Positions 54,259 to 64,000 of a stretch of DNA of 64,000 nt are shown here, piece by piece; position 1 is the stretch's first letter, and each line of letters starts with the position of its first letter. The position numbers were made by a program, and so were the translations under genes. The DNA is taken from contig PHCQ01000018.1 of NCBI GenBank assembly GCA_002840835.1, forward strand, positions 1 to 64,000. The letters are read 5' to 3'. The stretch is from Betaproteobacteria bacterium HGW-Betaproteobacteria-16 (GTDB taxonomy: Bacteria; Pseudomonadota; Gammaproteobacteria; Burkholderiales; Burkholderiaceae_C). The notes beneath the pieces were generated by a model, which was not told where the DNA came from, did not search any database, and was given only the letters and a program-made list of their open reading frames with translations.

Positions 54259-57200
54259 TCAAGGATGCGGCAACCGGAACCAGAAAGTCGTCCCCTGCCC
54301 AGGCGCAGAATCCGCCCAGATCCGCCCCCCATGCCGCTCCAGGATGCGCGCCACAATCGCCAGCCCCACACCGGTACCCGGCACATCGCTGCCCGCATGC
54401 AGTCGCTGAAACAGACCAAAGAGCTTGTCGGCATGAGCCATGTCAAATCCCATGCCGTTGTCACGCACAAAGTAGGCGCGCTGGGCTGAGCTGTAGCCCA
54501 CCTTGAGCTCTGGCATGGCCTGATGCCGTGAGTATTTCAGGCCGTTGTCCATCAGGTTGAACAGCACCTGCCGCAACAACGTGGCGTCCCCCATCGCTTC
54601 GGGCACGGCTTCCAGTTCGATGCGTGCGTGCTCGTATTGGGGTGCCAGCACTTCGGCCACAGACTGCGCCAGCAGGTGCAGATCGACCGGCACGGCCGCC
54701 AGGTCCACGCGCACCACCCGCAGCAGTTCGAGCATGTCGGTGATCATCTGCCCCATATTGCGGGAGGACCGTGTGATGCGCCCGAACATGTCGCGCGCCA
54801 GCGGGCTCAGACGGTCGCCCTCTTCTTCGGCAATGAGCGAGGCAAAACCGTTGACCGAGCGCAAGGGCGCGCGCAGGTCGTGCGCAATGGAATAAGAAAT
54901 CGCCTCCATGTCGCGCATCGAGCGTTCCAGTTCGGCCGTGCGTTCCGAAACACGCAGCTCCAGGCTGGCATTGAGCGCCCGAACCTGTTCCTGTGCCGCC
55001 ACCCGCGCACTGATGTCCACATGGGTGCCTGACATGAACAGAGGGCGACCGTTCTCATCTCGCTCGTGGACCCGTCCCCGGTCGTTGATCCAGATCCAGT
55101 GCCCCGCCTTGTGACGCATGCGCAGGTCGCATTCGTAGAACTCCAGTTCGCCCGACAAATGCCGCTCCAGCACATGTTCGGCAAAAGGAAGGTCGAGCGG
55201 ATGCACAAGCCGGCGCCAGGTGTCGAACGTGGTCGGCAACAGTTCTTCCACCGTGTACCCCAGCATCGTGGCCCAGTGCTCGTTGATGGTGGTCTCCGAG
55301 GTCACCAGGTTGGTTTCCCACACGCCAGGGCGCGTGGCCTCCAGCACCCAGGTGAGCCGCTGGCGCTCGTGGGCCAGGGCCTCCTGGGCCTGTACATACG
55401 AGGTCACGTCCGTGTAGGTGCGCACCATGCCCCCGTCTGGCAATCTACGGGTACTGACTTCCAGCATCTTGCCGTCGCGGGTGCGGCGCAGGTAGGTATC
55501 TGGCGCCAGGGATCGGGGCTCCTTGGCCACAAAGGGCCGCACCGCCGGGTCCATGAGCGACAGGCTCTCGCCAAAGTCGCCCCGGTCGATCTGGAACTGG
55601 CCAATGCGTTCGAACGTCGGGTTTTCTGCGAAAAGCCACTCAGGCAGATCCAGCAGTTCGAGCATGCGCTGGTTGTAGAACCGGAAGTGCCCCTGCCCGT
55701 CGACCATCGCGAGCCCCTGGCTCACGCTGTCCAGCGTGACCTGCAAGGCACTGCTCTTTTCCGCCAGCAAATAGCTCGTGTCTTCAAGCTGCTGCAAGGT
55801 CTGCTGTCGCTCGGCATGGTCGCGCTGGGCCAAGACCAGTTGGCGCACCGCGCCCAGCAAGGGCTGCAGGAATTCGATGTCGGCCTCGCTGTAACCGCCC
55901 GGCTGATTCGCCAGGCCCACCATCGCAACCAGGCGATCACCCAGCAGCAGCGGAACGCCCAGAAAAGACTGCATTTCCGGGTGGCCAACGGGCAAGCCTC
56001 CCGCTCGCGCGTCGGTGCTCGGATCGTTCGCGATCACCGGCTCGCAGGTGACCATGCCATGTCCAAACAGCGTCTTGAGATTGCGGAACTCCATGCCACC
56101 CGACAGCTGCTGTTCATGCAGGCGGCGGGACGCTTCGTCCCAGGCAATGTTCGTCAGGGCATGCGTCTTGAGATAAGGATCACCCTGCTCGTCGTACAGC
56201 ACCTCTCCCACAAAGCCGTACGCGCTGCCCGTCACCGTCAGAAAGGCGTCGAGCAAACCCTCAAAAGCCCTTCGCTTGTCGTCGGTTTCAATGAACCTGG
56301 CCTGTGCCATGCGCACGGTTTCCAGCATCCTGTTCTGCCGGTCCACTTTTTGTGCGGCCAAGCGCGCGTCGGTGACGTCGGTGGTGAACCCATGCCAGAC
56401 GATGGTGCCGTCGTCCTCACGTTGCGGGGCTGCCTCCACCCTGTGCCAACGCAGGCCACGCCGGGGCAAGAGCACCCGGTAGGTGTGTCGCCAGATGGTC
56501 AGGTCGCGGGCCGATCTGGTCAGCGCGGCGATCACATCGGCACGGTCGTCCGCATGCACCCTGCCAAAAAGCACGCGGGCGTCCTTCTGAAGCTCTGCGG
56601 GATCCAGTTCCAGCAGCTCGTGCGAAGCATCGTTCACATAGGTGATCGCACTGGTGCCATCTGGACGCAGACGCGCCTGGTACATGATGCCAGGCACTCT
56701 GGCCGCGATGTTCTGCAGCAGCTGCAGTTGCTGGGCCAGTTGCTGCGTGGCCTCTCGTTCGGCGGTGACGTCCTGTATCACACCGAAGTCGGTTCGCGGA
56801 TTGCCTGCCACGGTCGTCTGGCCAATGCGGGTGCGAAACCAGCGTTGCTGCCCGTCCGGTCGAGTCCAGCGGAAATCCACCACACGACCATCAAGTGCCT
56901 TGCGGGCCTCCAGCCAGGCAGGCAAGTCATCAGGATGGATACCGCCGCGACCCACCACGCGTGAAAGCACCTCCTGAGGTTCGATGCCTGTGATGTCGAA
57001 CAGGCCTTGCGACCAGATCACATCCCGCTCGTTGTCTGTGTTGGTCCAGTGTCCCACCAGCGCCAGCTTCTCAATGGCGGCGTGCAGCTCCACCCGCTGC
57101 TGCAATGCCACGTTTGCGTCGCTGAGCGCCTGATCGGCCTGCGACCTGGCCGCTTCGGCTTCAACTTCACGGGTGGCTTCAATGAAATACGCCAGCACCA

Positions 57201-57633
57201 GCGGTTCTGGTTTTGCATCCAGCAAAGTGGTGCGCAGGCGGACGTGGTGCTTTGCACCGTCGCACAGCCTGAGGGTCTGCACATCTTCGCTGAGGCGGCC
57301 TTCTTCCAGATAGCGCTGACGTTCATCGGCATCGGCCCAGTGCCCCAGCTCAATCGTGGTGCGACCCAGGGCGGTCTCACGGGTCAGTCCGGTGAGCGCC
57401 AGCCAGGCGTCGTTCACCGCCAGCAGACAGCCATCTCGCTGGCGCGAGACCGACGCGGGCAGAGGAGATGCCTGAAAAAAGGCCTCGAATGGCAGGTTCA
57501 GCTCATGCTGGCTCCCCAGGGGCAACAGGCCGTTTCCTTCTGTCGGCCTCGCGGGCATTGGTTTCTCAGGTTCCGCATTGACCATGCTGGCTGGGTCCGC
57601 TGTGTGGGGTGAACGGTGTCGGCTGGGTGACAT
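54259..57633 (-). CDS. Multi-PAS/GAF sensor histidine kinase
   Basis: A 1124-residue cytoplasmic hybrid of sensory domains and a kinase; no membrane segment is visible. PAS-type domains occur at about residues 45-165, 190-300 and 315-420, a GAF domain at about 440-600 (SGGMEFRNLKTLFGHGMVTC, SFLGVPLLLGDRLVAMVGLA), and two more PAS domains at about 640-880. The HisKA phospho-acceptor is His918 in SIAHDLRAPLRSVNGFASLI, and the ATPase domain shows NLMDNGLKYS, VRDNGMGFDM and GTGVGLAIVARI. No receiver domain or response regulator gene is adjacent. The start MSPSRHRSP was chosen; MVNAEPEK downstream is possible. Divergent from mutS. Confidence 0.9.
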   Translation of the reverse strand: MSPSRHRSPHTADPASMVNAEPEKPMPARPTEGNGLLPLGSQHELNLPFEAFFQASPLPASVSRQRDGCLLAVNDAWLALTGLTRETALGRTTIELGHWADADERQRYLEEGRLSEDVQTLRLCDGAKHHVRLRTTLLDAKPEPLVLAYFIEATREVEAEAARSQADQALSDANVALQQRVELHAAIEKLALVGHWTNTDNERDVIWSQGLFDITGIEPQEVLSRVVGRGGIHPDDLPAWLEARKALDGRVVDFRWTRPDGQQRWFRTRIGQTTVAGNPRTDFGVIQDVTAEREATQQLAQQLQLLQNIAARVPGIMYQARLRPDGTSAITYVNDASHELLELDPAELQKDARVLFGRVHADDRADVIAALTRSARDLTIWRHTYRVLLPRRGLRWHRVEAAPQREDDGTIVWHGFTTDVTDARLAAQKVDRQNRMLETVRMAQARFIETDDKRRAFEGLLDAFLTVTGSAYGFVGEVLYDEQGDPYLKTHALTNIAWDEASRRLHEQQLSGGMEFRNLKTLFGHGMVTCEPVIANDPSTDARAGGLPVGHPEMQSFLGVPLLLGDRLVAMVGLANQPGGYSEADIEFLQPLLGAVRQLVLAQRDHAERQQTLQQLEDTSYLLAEKSSALQVTLDSVSQGLAMVDGQGHFRFYNQRMLELLDLPEWLFAENPTFERIGQFQIDRGDFGESLSLMDPAVRPFVAKEPRSLAPDTYLRRTRDGKMLEVSTRRLPDGGMVRTYTDVTSYVQAQEALAHERQRLTWVLEATRPGVWETNLVTSETTINEHWATMLGYTVEELLPTTFDTWRRLVHPLDLPFAEHVLERHLSGELEFYECDLRMRHKAGHWIWINDRGRVHERDENGRPLFMSGTHVDISARVAAQEQVRALNASLELRVSERTAELERSMRDMEAISYSIAHDLRAPLRSVNGFASLIAEEEGDRLSPLARDMFGRITRSSRNMGQMITDMLELLRVVRVDLAAVPVDLHLLAQSVAEVLAPQYEHARIELEAVPEAMGDATLLRQVLFNLMDNGLKYSRHQAMPELKVGYSSAQRAYFVRDNGMGFDMAHADKLFGLFQRLHAGSDVPGTGVGLAIVARILERHGGRIWADSAPGQGTTFWFRLPHP

Positions 57634-57717
57634 TCTGACCAAATTGTGCCGGACTGGTTGCGGCAATTCTCACGAACTTGAACTGCTACAGTCGCTGGCT
57701 GACCCGCAACCTCCCTG

Positions 57718-60357
57718 ATGAGCCCTGTCTTGAACGCCCCGCTAGACAAACACACGCCCATGATGCAGCAGTACCTGGCCATCAAGGCCGAGTACCCGCA
57801 CACGCTGGTGTTCTACCGCATGGGCGATTTCTATGAACTCTTTTTTGGCGACGCCGAAAAGGCCGCGCGCCTGCTCGACATCACCCTGACCCAGCGCGGT
57901 CAGTCGGCTGGAGAGCCGGTCGTGATGGCCGGCGTGCCCTTCCATTCGGTCGACACCTACCTCGCCCGCCTGATCAAGCTGGGCGAATCGGTGGCCATCT
58001 GCGAGCAGGTGGGCGACGTGGCCACCGCCAAAGGCCCGGTCGAACGCAAGGTGGTGCGTGTGGTCACCCCTGGCACGCTGACCGATTCGGGTCTCCTGTC
58101 AGACAAGAGCGAGGCGCTGCTGATGGCGGTGCACCCCGGCGCCCGCACCGGCTTTGGCCTGGCCTGGCTGTCGGTCACGCAAGGCATTGTTTTTCTGGCG
58201 CAATGTGCCAGCGATGAACTGGCCGACTGGCTGGGTCGGATCGGCCCGGGCGAGCTGCTCTACAGCGCCGAGGTGAGCGCCGCTACGGAGAAGACGCTGC
58301 AGACGCTTGCTGCAACGCAGCAACCGGGTGGCCAGCGCACCGTGGTGGTGGTGCGCCCGGCCTGGGCATTTGATGCCGCGCTGGGCGAACGCAAGCTGCT
58401 GGAGCAGTTGCAGGCCGCCAGCCTCGCTGCCTGGGACGCCCAGGCCCTGCCCGACGCCCACGCCGCAGCCGCCGCCCTGCTGAACTACGCAGAGCACACA
58501 CAAGGTCGGGCGCTCACCCATGTGCGCACGCTGCGTGTGGCCCGCAGCGACGAGCTCATCGACCTGCCGGCCAACACCCGGCGCAACCTGGAACTCACCC
58601 ACAATCTGCGTGGTGAAACCAGCCCCACCCTGTTTTCACTGCTGGACGTGTGTTGCACCGGCATGGGCAGCCGCACCCTGCGCAACTGGATGCTGGAACC
58701 CCGGCGCGAGCGCCAGCAGGCCACGGAGCGTCTGGCCGCGATTGAAGCCCTGCGTGGCGGTCTGTGGCAAAGCCTGCGCCAGACACTCAAGGGCGCCAGC
58801 GATGTGGAGCGCATCACCGCGCGCACCGCACTGCGACAGGTGCGTCCCCGCGAACTCACCGGCCTGACCCAGACGCTGGGACGTGCCTTGCAGGTGGCGT
58901 CCACGCTGCAGGCAGGGCTTCAGAGCCCGACGCCCCTGTTGCAACGCATCCACAGCGAACTCACGCCACCGCCCGGCTGCACCGAACTGCTGCAGGCCGC
59001 GCTGCTGGCCGAACCCGCCGCACTGGTGCGTGACGGCGGCGTGATTGCCGACGGATTTGACGCCGACCTGGACGAACTGCGCGGCATCCAGAACAACTGC
59101 GACGGTTTTCTGATCGACCTGGAAACCCGCGAGCGCGCACGCACCGGCATCGCCAACCTGCGCGTGCAGTTCAACAAGGTGCACGGCTTCTATATCGAGG
59201 TCACACAAGGCCAGATCGACAAGGTGCCCGACGACTACCGCCGGCGCCAGACGCTCAAGAACGCCGAGCGCTTCATCACGCCCGAACTCAAGGCCTTCGA
59301 AGACAAGGCCCTCAGCGCCCAGGAACGCGCCCTGGCACGCGAAAAATGGCTGTACGAGCAGTTGCTGGACCAGTTGCAGACCTGGGTTGACCCCCTCACC
59401 CGTCTGGCGCGGGCGCTGGCCGAGCTGGACGCGCTGTGTGCACTCACCGAGCGTTCGCTCACCCTGAACTGGACCGCACCGCAATTTGTCGCCGAGCCCT
59501 GCATCGAAATTCGCGGTGGTCGCCACCCCGTGGTGGAAGCCCGCCTCAACGAAACCAGCGGCGGCAGCTTCATCGCCAACGACACGGTGCTGGGACCCAA
59601 GCAGCGCATGCAGGTCATCACCGGCCCCAACATGGGCGGCAAGAGCACCTACATGCGCCAGGTGGCGGTGATCGTGCTGCTGGCCAGCATGGGCAGCCAT
59701 GTGCCCGCGCAGAGCTTCCGCCTCGGCCCGATCGACGCCATCCACACGCGCATCGGCGCGGCCGACGATCTGGCCAACGCCCAGTCCACCTTCATGGTGG
59801 AGATGACGGAAGCGGCACAGATCCTGCATGCCGCCACGCCACAGAGCCTGGTGCTGATGGACGAGATTGGCCGGGGCACGTCCACCTTTGACGGCCTGGC
59901 CCTCGCCAGTGGCATCGCCGCCCACCTGCACGACAAGGCCAAAGCCTTCACCCTATTTGCCACCCACTATTTCGAATTGACCGAATTTCCCGCCACCCAC
60001 CACGCCGCCGTGAACGTGCATGTGAGTGCGGTCGAAGGTGGCGGCAAAGGCAACATCGTGTTCCTGCACCAGATCGAACCCGGACCCGCCAGCCGCAGCT
60101 ACGGCATCCAGGTGGCGCGCCTGGCCGGCGTGCCGGGTGCGGTGGTGCAACACGCCCGCCATGCCCTGGCGGCCCTTGAGGGCCAAAGCGAAAAGAGCCG
60201 CCTGCAGGTCGACCTTTTTGCGGTAGCGCCTGTCGAAGAGGCGCCAGAGCCGCATCCACTGGCTTCGGCCCTGCAAGACATCGACCCCGACGCCCTCTCG
60301 CCCCGCGAGGCGCTGGAACAGCTCTACCACCTCAAAAAGATCGCCACCCAGCCATGA
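57718..60357 (+). CDS. mutS: DNA mismatch repair protein MutS
   Basis: An 879-residue mismatch-recognition ATPase. The mismatch-contacting Phe-X-Glu is in [12 protein letters not shown] near residue 37; connector, lever and clamp domains follow. The ATPase has Walker [14 protein letters not shown] (about residue 634), [16 protein letters not shown] and FATHYFEL. The C-terminus ends in [12 protein letters not shown], typical of MutS1. It overlaps the Anbu gene by 4 bp (ATGA). Confidence 0.98.
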   Translation: MSPVLNAPLDKHTPMMQQYLAIKAEYPHTLVFYRMGDFYELFFGDAEKAARLLDITLTQRGQSAGEPVVMAGVPFHSVDTYLARLIKLGESVAICEQVGDVATAKGPVERKVVRVVTPGTLTDSGLLSDKSEALLMAVHPGARTGFGLAWLSVTQGIVFLAQCASDELADWLGRIGPGELLYSAEVSAATEKTLQTLAATQQPGGQRTVVVVRPAWAFDAALGERKLLEQLQAASLAAWDAQALPDAHAAAAALLNYAEHTQGRALTHVRTLRVARSDELIDLPANTRRNLELTHNLRGETSPTLFSLLDVCCTGMGSRTLRNWMLEPRRERQQATERLAAIEALRGGLWQSLRQTLKGASDVERITARTALRQVRPRELTGLTQTLGRALQVASTLQAGLQSPTPLLQRIHSELTPPPGCTELLQAALLAEPAALVRDGGVIADGFDADLDELRGIQNNCDGFLIDLETRERARTGIANLRVQFNKVHGFYIEVTQGQIDKVPDDYRRRQTLKNAERFITPELKAFEDKALSAQERALAREKWLYEQLLDQLQTWVDPLTRLARALAELDALCALTERSLTLNWTAPQFVAEPCIEIRGGRHPVVEARLNETSGGSFIANDTVLGPKQRMQVITGPNMGGKSTYMRQVAVIVLLASMGSHVPAQSFRLGPIDAIHTRIGAADDLANAQSTFMVEMTEAAQILHAATPQSLVLMDEIGRGTSTFDGLALASGIAAHLHDKAKAFTLFATHYFELTEFPATHHAAVNVHVSAVEGGGKGNIVFLHQIEPGPASRSYGIQVARLAGVPGAVVQHARHALAALEGQSEKSRLQVDLFAVAPVEEAPEPHPLASALQDIDPDALSPREALEQLYHLKKIATQP

Positions 60358-61181
60358 CCTACTGCGTCGCCGTCAAACTCAACGCCGGGCTGGTCTTCCT
60401 GTCCGACTCGCGCACCAATGCCGGTCTGGACCAGATCAGCACCTTCCGGAAAATGATCGTCTACGAAAAGCCGGGCGAGCGCTTCATGTGCCTGCTGTCG
60501 GCCGGCAACCTGAGCATCGCGCAGTCGGTGCGTGAAATCCTGCAGGTGGAGCAACTCCGCGACCCGGACAGCGGCGAACCGATCACGATCTGGAATGCGC
60601 GCAGCATGTTCGATGCCGCGCGCGTGCTGGGCTCGGCAGTGCGCCGCGTGTTCGAGCGGGACGGTGAATCGCTCAAGCACGCTGGCGTGGAATTCAACGT
60701 GTCCATGATCTTCGGCGGCCAGATCCATGGTGAAGGCATGCGCCTTTTCCAGGTCTATTCGGCGGGCAACTTCATTGAAGCAACGACTGAGACGCCGTTT
60801 TTCCAGATCGGCGAGTCCAAGTACGGCAAGCCCGTGCTGGACCGCGTGATCCACGCCGACACGCCGCTCAACGAAGCCGCCAAATGCGTGCTGGTGTCGA
60901 TGGACTCCACGCTCAAGTCCAACCTGTCGGTCGGCTTGCCGCTGGATCTGGCGGTGTACGAGGTCGACCAGTTGCAGTCCGACAAGATCACCTGCATCGA
61001 TGACCAGAATCCGTACTTCCGCATGCTGCACGACACCTGGGGTCAGAAGCTGCGCGAGGTGTTCGACAGCATCGAACACCCAACCTGGGATGGCAGCCAC
61101 ACCGAGGTGCCCTTGCTGTGCAGTGGGCCGCGCAGCCAGCCATTGAGGAAGATTGGGAACGCGCGCGAGAAATTGATATGA
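60354..61181 (+). CDS. Anbu-type bacterial proteasome homologue
   Basis: A 275-residue Ntn-hydrolase of the Anbu family, an HslV/proteasome beta relative. It begins [20 protein letters not shown], so Thr2 would be the nucleophile after removal of Met; the following Asp in LSDSRTNAG and a Lys near 35 (FRKMIVYEK) are in the expected positions. No propeptide is present. Anbu is usually found with an alpha-E protein, an ATP-grasp protein and a transglutaminase; here it is instead coupled to mutS by a 4-bp overlap and no partners are nearby. Substrate unknown. Confidence 0.88.
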   Translation: MTYCVAVKLNAGLVFLSDSRTNAGLDQISTFRKMIVYEKPGERFMCLLSAGNLSIAQSVREILQVEQLRDPDSGEPITIWNARSMFDAARVLGSAVRRVFERDGESLKHAGVEFNVSMIFGGQIHGEGMRLFQVYSAGNFIEATTETPFFQIGESKYGKPVLDRVIHADTPLNEAAKCVLVSMDSTLKSNLSVGLPLDLAVYEVDQLQSDKITCIDDQNPYFRMLHDTWGQKLREVFDSIEHPTWDGSHTEVPLLCSGPRSQPLRKIGNAREKLI

Positions 61182-61275
61182 CCCCCTCGCCGCCTTCGGC
61201 GTCACCCCCTGCCAGGGGGCGACACCAGCCGTCTGGCGAAGCCAGCCCGGCGGTGTTGCTGGACAAAGTCACCTC
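61181..61275. repeat. Dispersed intergenic palindromic repeat, copy 5
   Basis: ACCCCCTCGCCGCCTTCGGC, CCCCCTGCCAGGGGGCGACACCAG, CTGGCGAAGCCAG and CGGCGGTGTTGCTGGACAAAGTC follow the order of copies 1 and 2 with substitutions. It fills the gap between the Anbu gene and the hydrolase gene. Confidence 0.78.
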
Positions 61276-61290
61276 TCTCATTCAATCCCT

Positions 61291-62133
61291 GTGTCCCTGA
61301 TCGTCTTTTCTCACGCCAACAGCTTCCCTGCCAGCACCTACGCCGTGCTGTTTCGCAGCCTGCGGGCGCGCGGTTTTGCCGTGCGCGCAGTCGACAAGTT
61401 CGGGCACGATCCGGCCTACCCTGTCACCAGCAATTGGCCCCATCTGGTGCAGCAACTGGCCGACTTTGCCGCGCCTGAGATCGAGCAGCATGGCGACGGT
61501 GCCTGGCTGGTGGGGCATTCGCTGGGTGGGTTCCTGAGCCTGATGTGCGCAGCCCGCCACCCCCGCCTGGGCGGGCATCCGGTCAAAGGCGTGGTGCTGA
61601 TCGACTCACCGGTGCTGGGTGGCTGGCGGGCCCGCACGCTGGAGGTCATCAAGCGCACGCAACTGGTGGGCTCGATCTCCCCCGGCAAGGTCAGCCGCAA
61701 GCGGCGCGCCCACTGGCCCGATGTGCAAAGTGCCTTTGAACACTTTGCCCACAAGAAGGCCTTTGCCAGGTGGGAGCCCCAGGTGCTGCGCGATTACATC
61801 GACCACGGCACGCGGAACGTCGACACGCCGCAAGGCGCGCAAAGAACGCTCGATTTCGAACGCGATGTCGAAACCGCGATCTACAACACCCTGCCCCACA
61901 ACCTGGACCGCCTGCTGCGCCGCCACCCGCTCCAATGCCCTGTGGCCTTTGTTGGCGGCACCGAATCCCTGGAAATGAAGCAGGTGGGCATGACCATGAC
62001 GCGCAAGCTGGTGGGCAATCAACACCCCGACCGCCTGATCATGGTTGAAGGCAGCCACCTGTTCCCCATGGAACGCCCCCAGCAGACGGCGTTGGCGATC
62101 GAACAGGCGATTGGCGGTCTTTCCAAGGGGTAA
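61291..62133 (+). CDS. Alpha/beta-fold hydrolase
   Basis: A 280-residue serine hydrolase. It opens with LIVFSHANSFPASTYAVLF (oxyanion His), the nucleophile elbow is WLVGHSLGGFLSLMC (Ser near 74), and the catalytic His is in VEGSHLFPMERPQQTA near the C-terminus. The start is a GTG directly after repeat copy 5; no better ATG exists in frame. Substrate unknown. Confidence 0.85.
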   Translation: MSLIVFSHANSFPASTYAVLFRSLRARGFAVRAVDKFGHDPAYPVTSNWPHLVQQLADFAAPEIEQHGDGAWLVGHSLGGFLSLMCAARHPRLGGHPVKGVVLIDSPVLGGWRARTLEVIKRTQLVGSISPGKVSRKRRAHWPDVQSAFEHFAHKKAFARWEPQVLRDYIDHGTRNVDTPQGAQRTLDFERDVETAIYNTLPHNLDRLLRRHPLQCPVAFVGGTESLEMKQVGMTMTRKLVGNQHPDRLIMVEGSHLFPMERPQQTALAIEQAIGGLSKG

Positions 62134-62277
62134 ACCACCCTCCGAGGCGACGGGGGCAGCGGTTGGGTGCCCGGGAGAATAAGGCGGAAATGCGAAAAAA
62201 GCCCAGTTTATCAAAGCACCAAAAGGTCTGGCGCCACGGTATAACTGTGTCCCAAAGGACCCGAAGCCGCCCCGCCC

Positions 62278-64000
62278 ATGATGCCCAACGCGCCGCCTGC
62301 CCACCCGCGCCCCACCCTGATGGGCCGGCTGCTGGCATGGCGCCCCCAAACCCATGCGCTCTGGGTGCGCGTCCTGGTCGCTGTGTTTCTCACAGCGCTG
62401 GCGGCCTGGATGCGCATCGCCCTGGCGCCGGCAGAATCGGGCGGGCGGTTCATCACTTTCTCGCTTGCGGTGGTGCTGTGCACCGTGTACGGCGGTTTTT
62501 TTGCCGGCATGGTCAGCACGGTGCTGGGCATGCTGCTGGCCAACTTCTTTCTGGTGAAGCCCTATGGCAGCCTGGCCTTCACAGATCCTGTGGAGGCGAT
62601 CTGGCTGAACGCGTGGCACTTCATCACGCAGTTGGCGGTCATGGGGTCCATCGCGCTGGTGCAACGCCAGCACCGCCGGCTGAAGGATGCGGCTGACCTT
62701 GTGCATCAAGGACACAAGCAGTTGGAAGACACGTTCGAACACAGCGCCACCGGCATGGCGCACAGCCACATCGACGGGCGCTGGATTCGCGTGAACCAGA
62801 CCTATTGCGACCTGATCGGCTACACCCACGACGAAGTCCTGGCCATGACGTTCGAGGACTTCACCCATCCTGACGACATGGGCATCGACCTGGACAACCT
62901 CTCTCGCACGCTGGCCGGTGACATCGACCACTACAGCATCGAGAAACGCTACATCCACAAACAGGGGCACGTGATCTGGGTGTACCTGACGCTGTCCCTG
63001 ATCCGCAAGGCCGATGGCACCCCTGACTACCTGATCGCCGTGGTACAGGATGTGAGCCGGCGCAAGGCATTCGAAGCCGCGCTCGAAACCAGCGAAAAAC
63101 TGCTTCGCCAGGCCCAGACCATTGCGCGCATGACCACCTGGCAGGCCGACCTCACCACCCAGCACTTCCACCTATTGTGGGGCTCCCACCACCTCATGCG
63201 CATTCCGGTGGACAGCATGTCGGCCCGCGAAATGATCGAGGTCACCCACCCAGATGACCGGGAAATGATGATGAAAAAATGGTCGCTCGCGGTGCAGGGA
63301 ATACAGCCCTATGACATCGAGTACCGCGTGGTGGTCGATGGGGACGTGCGCTGGATCTCGGCGCAGGCCGAATTCGAACGCGATGCCCAGGGACGGGCGG
63401 TCCGTGCGCTGGGCGTCAGCTACGACGTCACCGCTCGCAAGCGCGCCGAGCTGGAGGTGCTTCGGCTCAACGCCTCACTGGAGCAGCGCATTCAGGCACG
63501 TACGCAGGCGCTCAAAGGCGCCTACGAGGAACTTGAAAGCTACTCCTACGCCGTGGCGCACGACCTGCGCTCACCGCTGCGCATCATCAACGGCTTTGCC
63601 ATGGCGATCAAGGAAGACAACCCGACGCTGGACCCGGACAGCCAGCAACACCTCGAACGCATCATGGGCGCCAGCAAGAAGATGGGTGAGCTCATCGATG
63701 GTCTGCTTCAGCTTTCCCAGTTCGCCCGGGGCGAGCCCCATCGCACACGCGTCAATCTCAGCACCATCGCTGCGCGGCAGCTCGAAGAACTGGCCAGCCA
63801 TGAACCGCAGCGTCTGGTGACCTGGACCATCGAGCCCGGTTTGACGGCCATGGCTGATGCACCGTTGGTCGATGCCTTGCTGCAGAACCTGCTCAGCAAC
63901 GCCTGGAAATACACGGCGAAGGCGCCCAACGCACACATCCGGATGTACGCGGTGTCGCGCAATGGCCTGCCTCACTTCTGTATCAGCGACAACGGTGCCG
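62278..64000 (+). CDS. Membrane-anchored PAS sensor histidine kinase, cut by the window end
   Basis: 574 residues are visible and the gene continues past 64000. The N-terminus has a DUF4118/KdpD-like membrane domain (RVLVAVFLTALAAWMRIAL; FITFSLAVVLCTVYGGFFAG; TVLGMLLANFFLVKPYGSLA). Two PAS domains follow (about residues 145-265, TGMAHSHIDGRWIRVNQTYC; and about 285-390, FRIEYRVVV-type region). The HisKA phospho-acceptor is His428 in VAHDLRSPLRIINGFA, and the ATPase domain has NLLSNAWKYT and ends at ISDNGA, the G1 box. The kinase part resembles that of the multi-PAS kinase at 54.3-57.6 kb. Confidence 0.88.
   Translation, partial: MMPNAPPAHPRPTLMGRLLAWRPQTHALWVRVLVAVFLTALAAWMRIALAPAESGGRFITFSLAVVLCTVYGGFFAGMVSTVLGMLLANFFLVKPYGSLAFTDPVEAIWLNAWHFITQLAVMGSIALVQRQHRRLKDAADLVHQGHKQLEDTFEHSATGMAHSHIDGRWIRVNQTYCDLIGYTHDEVLAMTFEDFTHPDDMGIDLDNLSRTLAGDIDHYSIEKRYIHKQGHVIWVYLTLSLIRKADGTPDYLIAVVQDVSRRKAFEAALETSEKLLRQAQTIARMTTWQADLTTQHFHLLWGSHHLMRIPVDSMSAREMIEVTHPDDREMMMKKWSLAVQGIQPYDIEYRVVVDGDVRWISAQAEFERDAQGRAVRALGVSYDVTARKRAELEVLRLNASLEQRIQARTQALKGAYEELESYSYAVAHDLRSPLRIINGFAMAIKEDNPTLDPDSQQHLERIMGASKKMGELIDGLLQLSQFARGEPHRTRVNLSTIAARQLEELASHEPQRLVTWTIEPGLTAMADAPLVDALLQNLLSNAWKYTAKAPNAHIRMYAVSRNGLPHFCISDNGA

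Noticed and set aside
53676-54506. A 276-codon open frame, plus a 258-codon one on the other strand
   Set aside because: Both lie mainly in the large inverted repeat; the translation is Arg/Pro/Gly-rich and reflects repeat DNA.
54807-56964. A 632-codon plus-strand open frame (55066-56964) and shorter ones
   Set aside because: Antisense to the multi-PAS kinase, which has clear domains.
1-64000. Prophage, insertion sequence or integrase genes
   Set aside because: No transposase, integrase, phage structural or plasmid replication gene was recognised on either strand.

Overview
The window is a high-GC chromosomal segment from a betaproteobacterium, most likely a member of the Comamonadaceae (Hydrogenophaga/Acidovorax-like). 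This is inferred from protein character, from the order rpsO-pnp-qor-tpiA-secG-tRNA-Leu (in related genomes this leads into the nuo operon, which would lie just left of base 1), and from intergenic palindromic repeats of a kind I associate with this family. No search was run, so the genus is not established.

Layout. (1) 1-5.4 kb, minus strand: housekeeping operon rpsO, pnp, quinone oxidoreductase, tpiA, secG, tRNA-Leu(GAG). (2) 5.6-12.7 kb: a methyltransferase/LysR divergent pair, an aminotransferase, two orphan LivJ-type binding proteins and tsaD. (3) 12.8-35.7 kb: a large nitrate-assimilation island. It holds a NasR-like NIT-ANTAR antiterminator, two complete nitrate-type ABC transporters in tandem, a NarK-type MFS transporter, a PP2C-kinase fusion coupled to a second ANTAR protein carrying two PilJ/NarX-like sensor segments, then nirB, nirD, nasA, ybiB and a siroheme-pathway uroporphyrinogen methyltransferase. 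(4) 36-48 kb: sterol-desaturase-like protein, LysR regulators, a small soluble PilJ-MCP protein, a BaiN-type flavoprotein, rpsU, lysR/lysA, yqeY, an EamA exporter, pmbA. (5) 48-64 kb: darP, mog, a zinc-ribbon plus PD-(D/E)XK-like protein, slyD, cysE, trmJ, suhB, a roughly 540-bp inverted repeat, a multi-PAS histidine kinase, mutS, an Anbu proteasome homologue, a hydrolase, and a histidine kinase cut by the window end.

The most informative part is the control of the nitrate island. Upstream of each ABC operon the same sequence of parts occurs at matching spacing: two NtrC-like sites 30 bp apart, a sigma-54 promoter about 100 bp downstream, then an RNA leader with two hairpins whose six-base loops have A at position 1 and G at position 4. 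The second hairpin overlaps the 5' arm of a strong intrinsic terminator. This is the architecture of ANTAR-controlled antitermination. The nirB-nirD-nasA operon has its own sigma-54 promoter and three hexaloop hairpins but no clear U-tract terminator. The inferred logic is that nitrogen limitation starts transcription through NtrC/sigma-54, and nitrate or nitrite, sensed by one or both ANTAR proteins, lets it continue. Nitrate enters by two ABC systems and NarK, is reduced by NasA to nitrite and by NirBD to ammonium; CobA supplies a siroheme precursor and Mog (further right) could serve molybdenum cofactor synthesis.

Other points of note: one transporter has a fused double ATPase in which both deviations fall in the same composite ATP site; a dispersed intergenic repeat appears in frame inside a flavoprotein gene; and the narK 3' end lies in an array of small palindromes.
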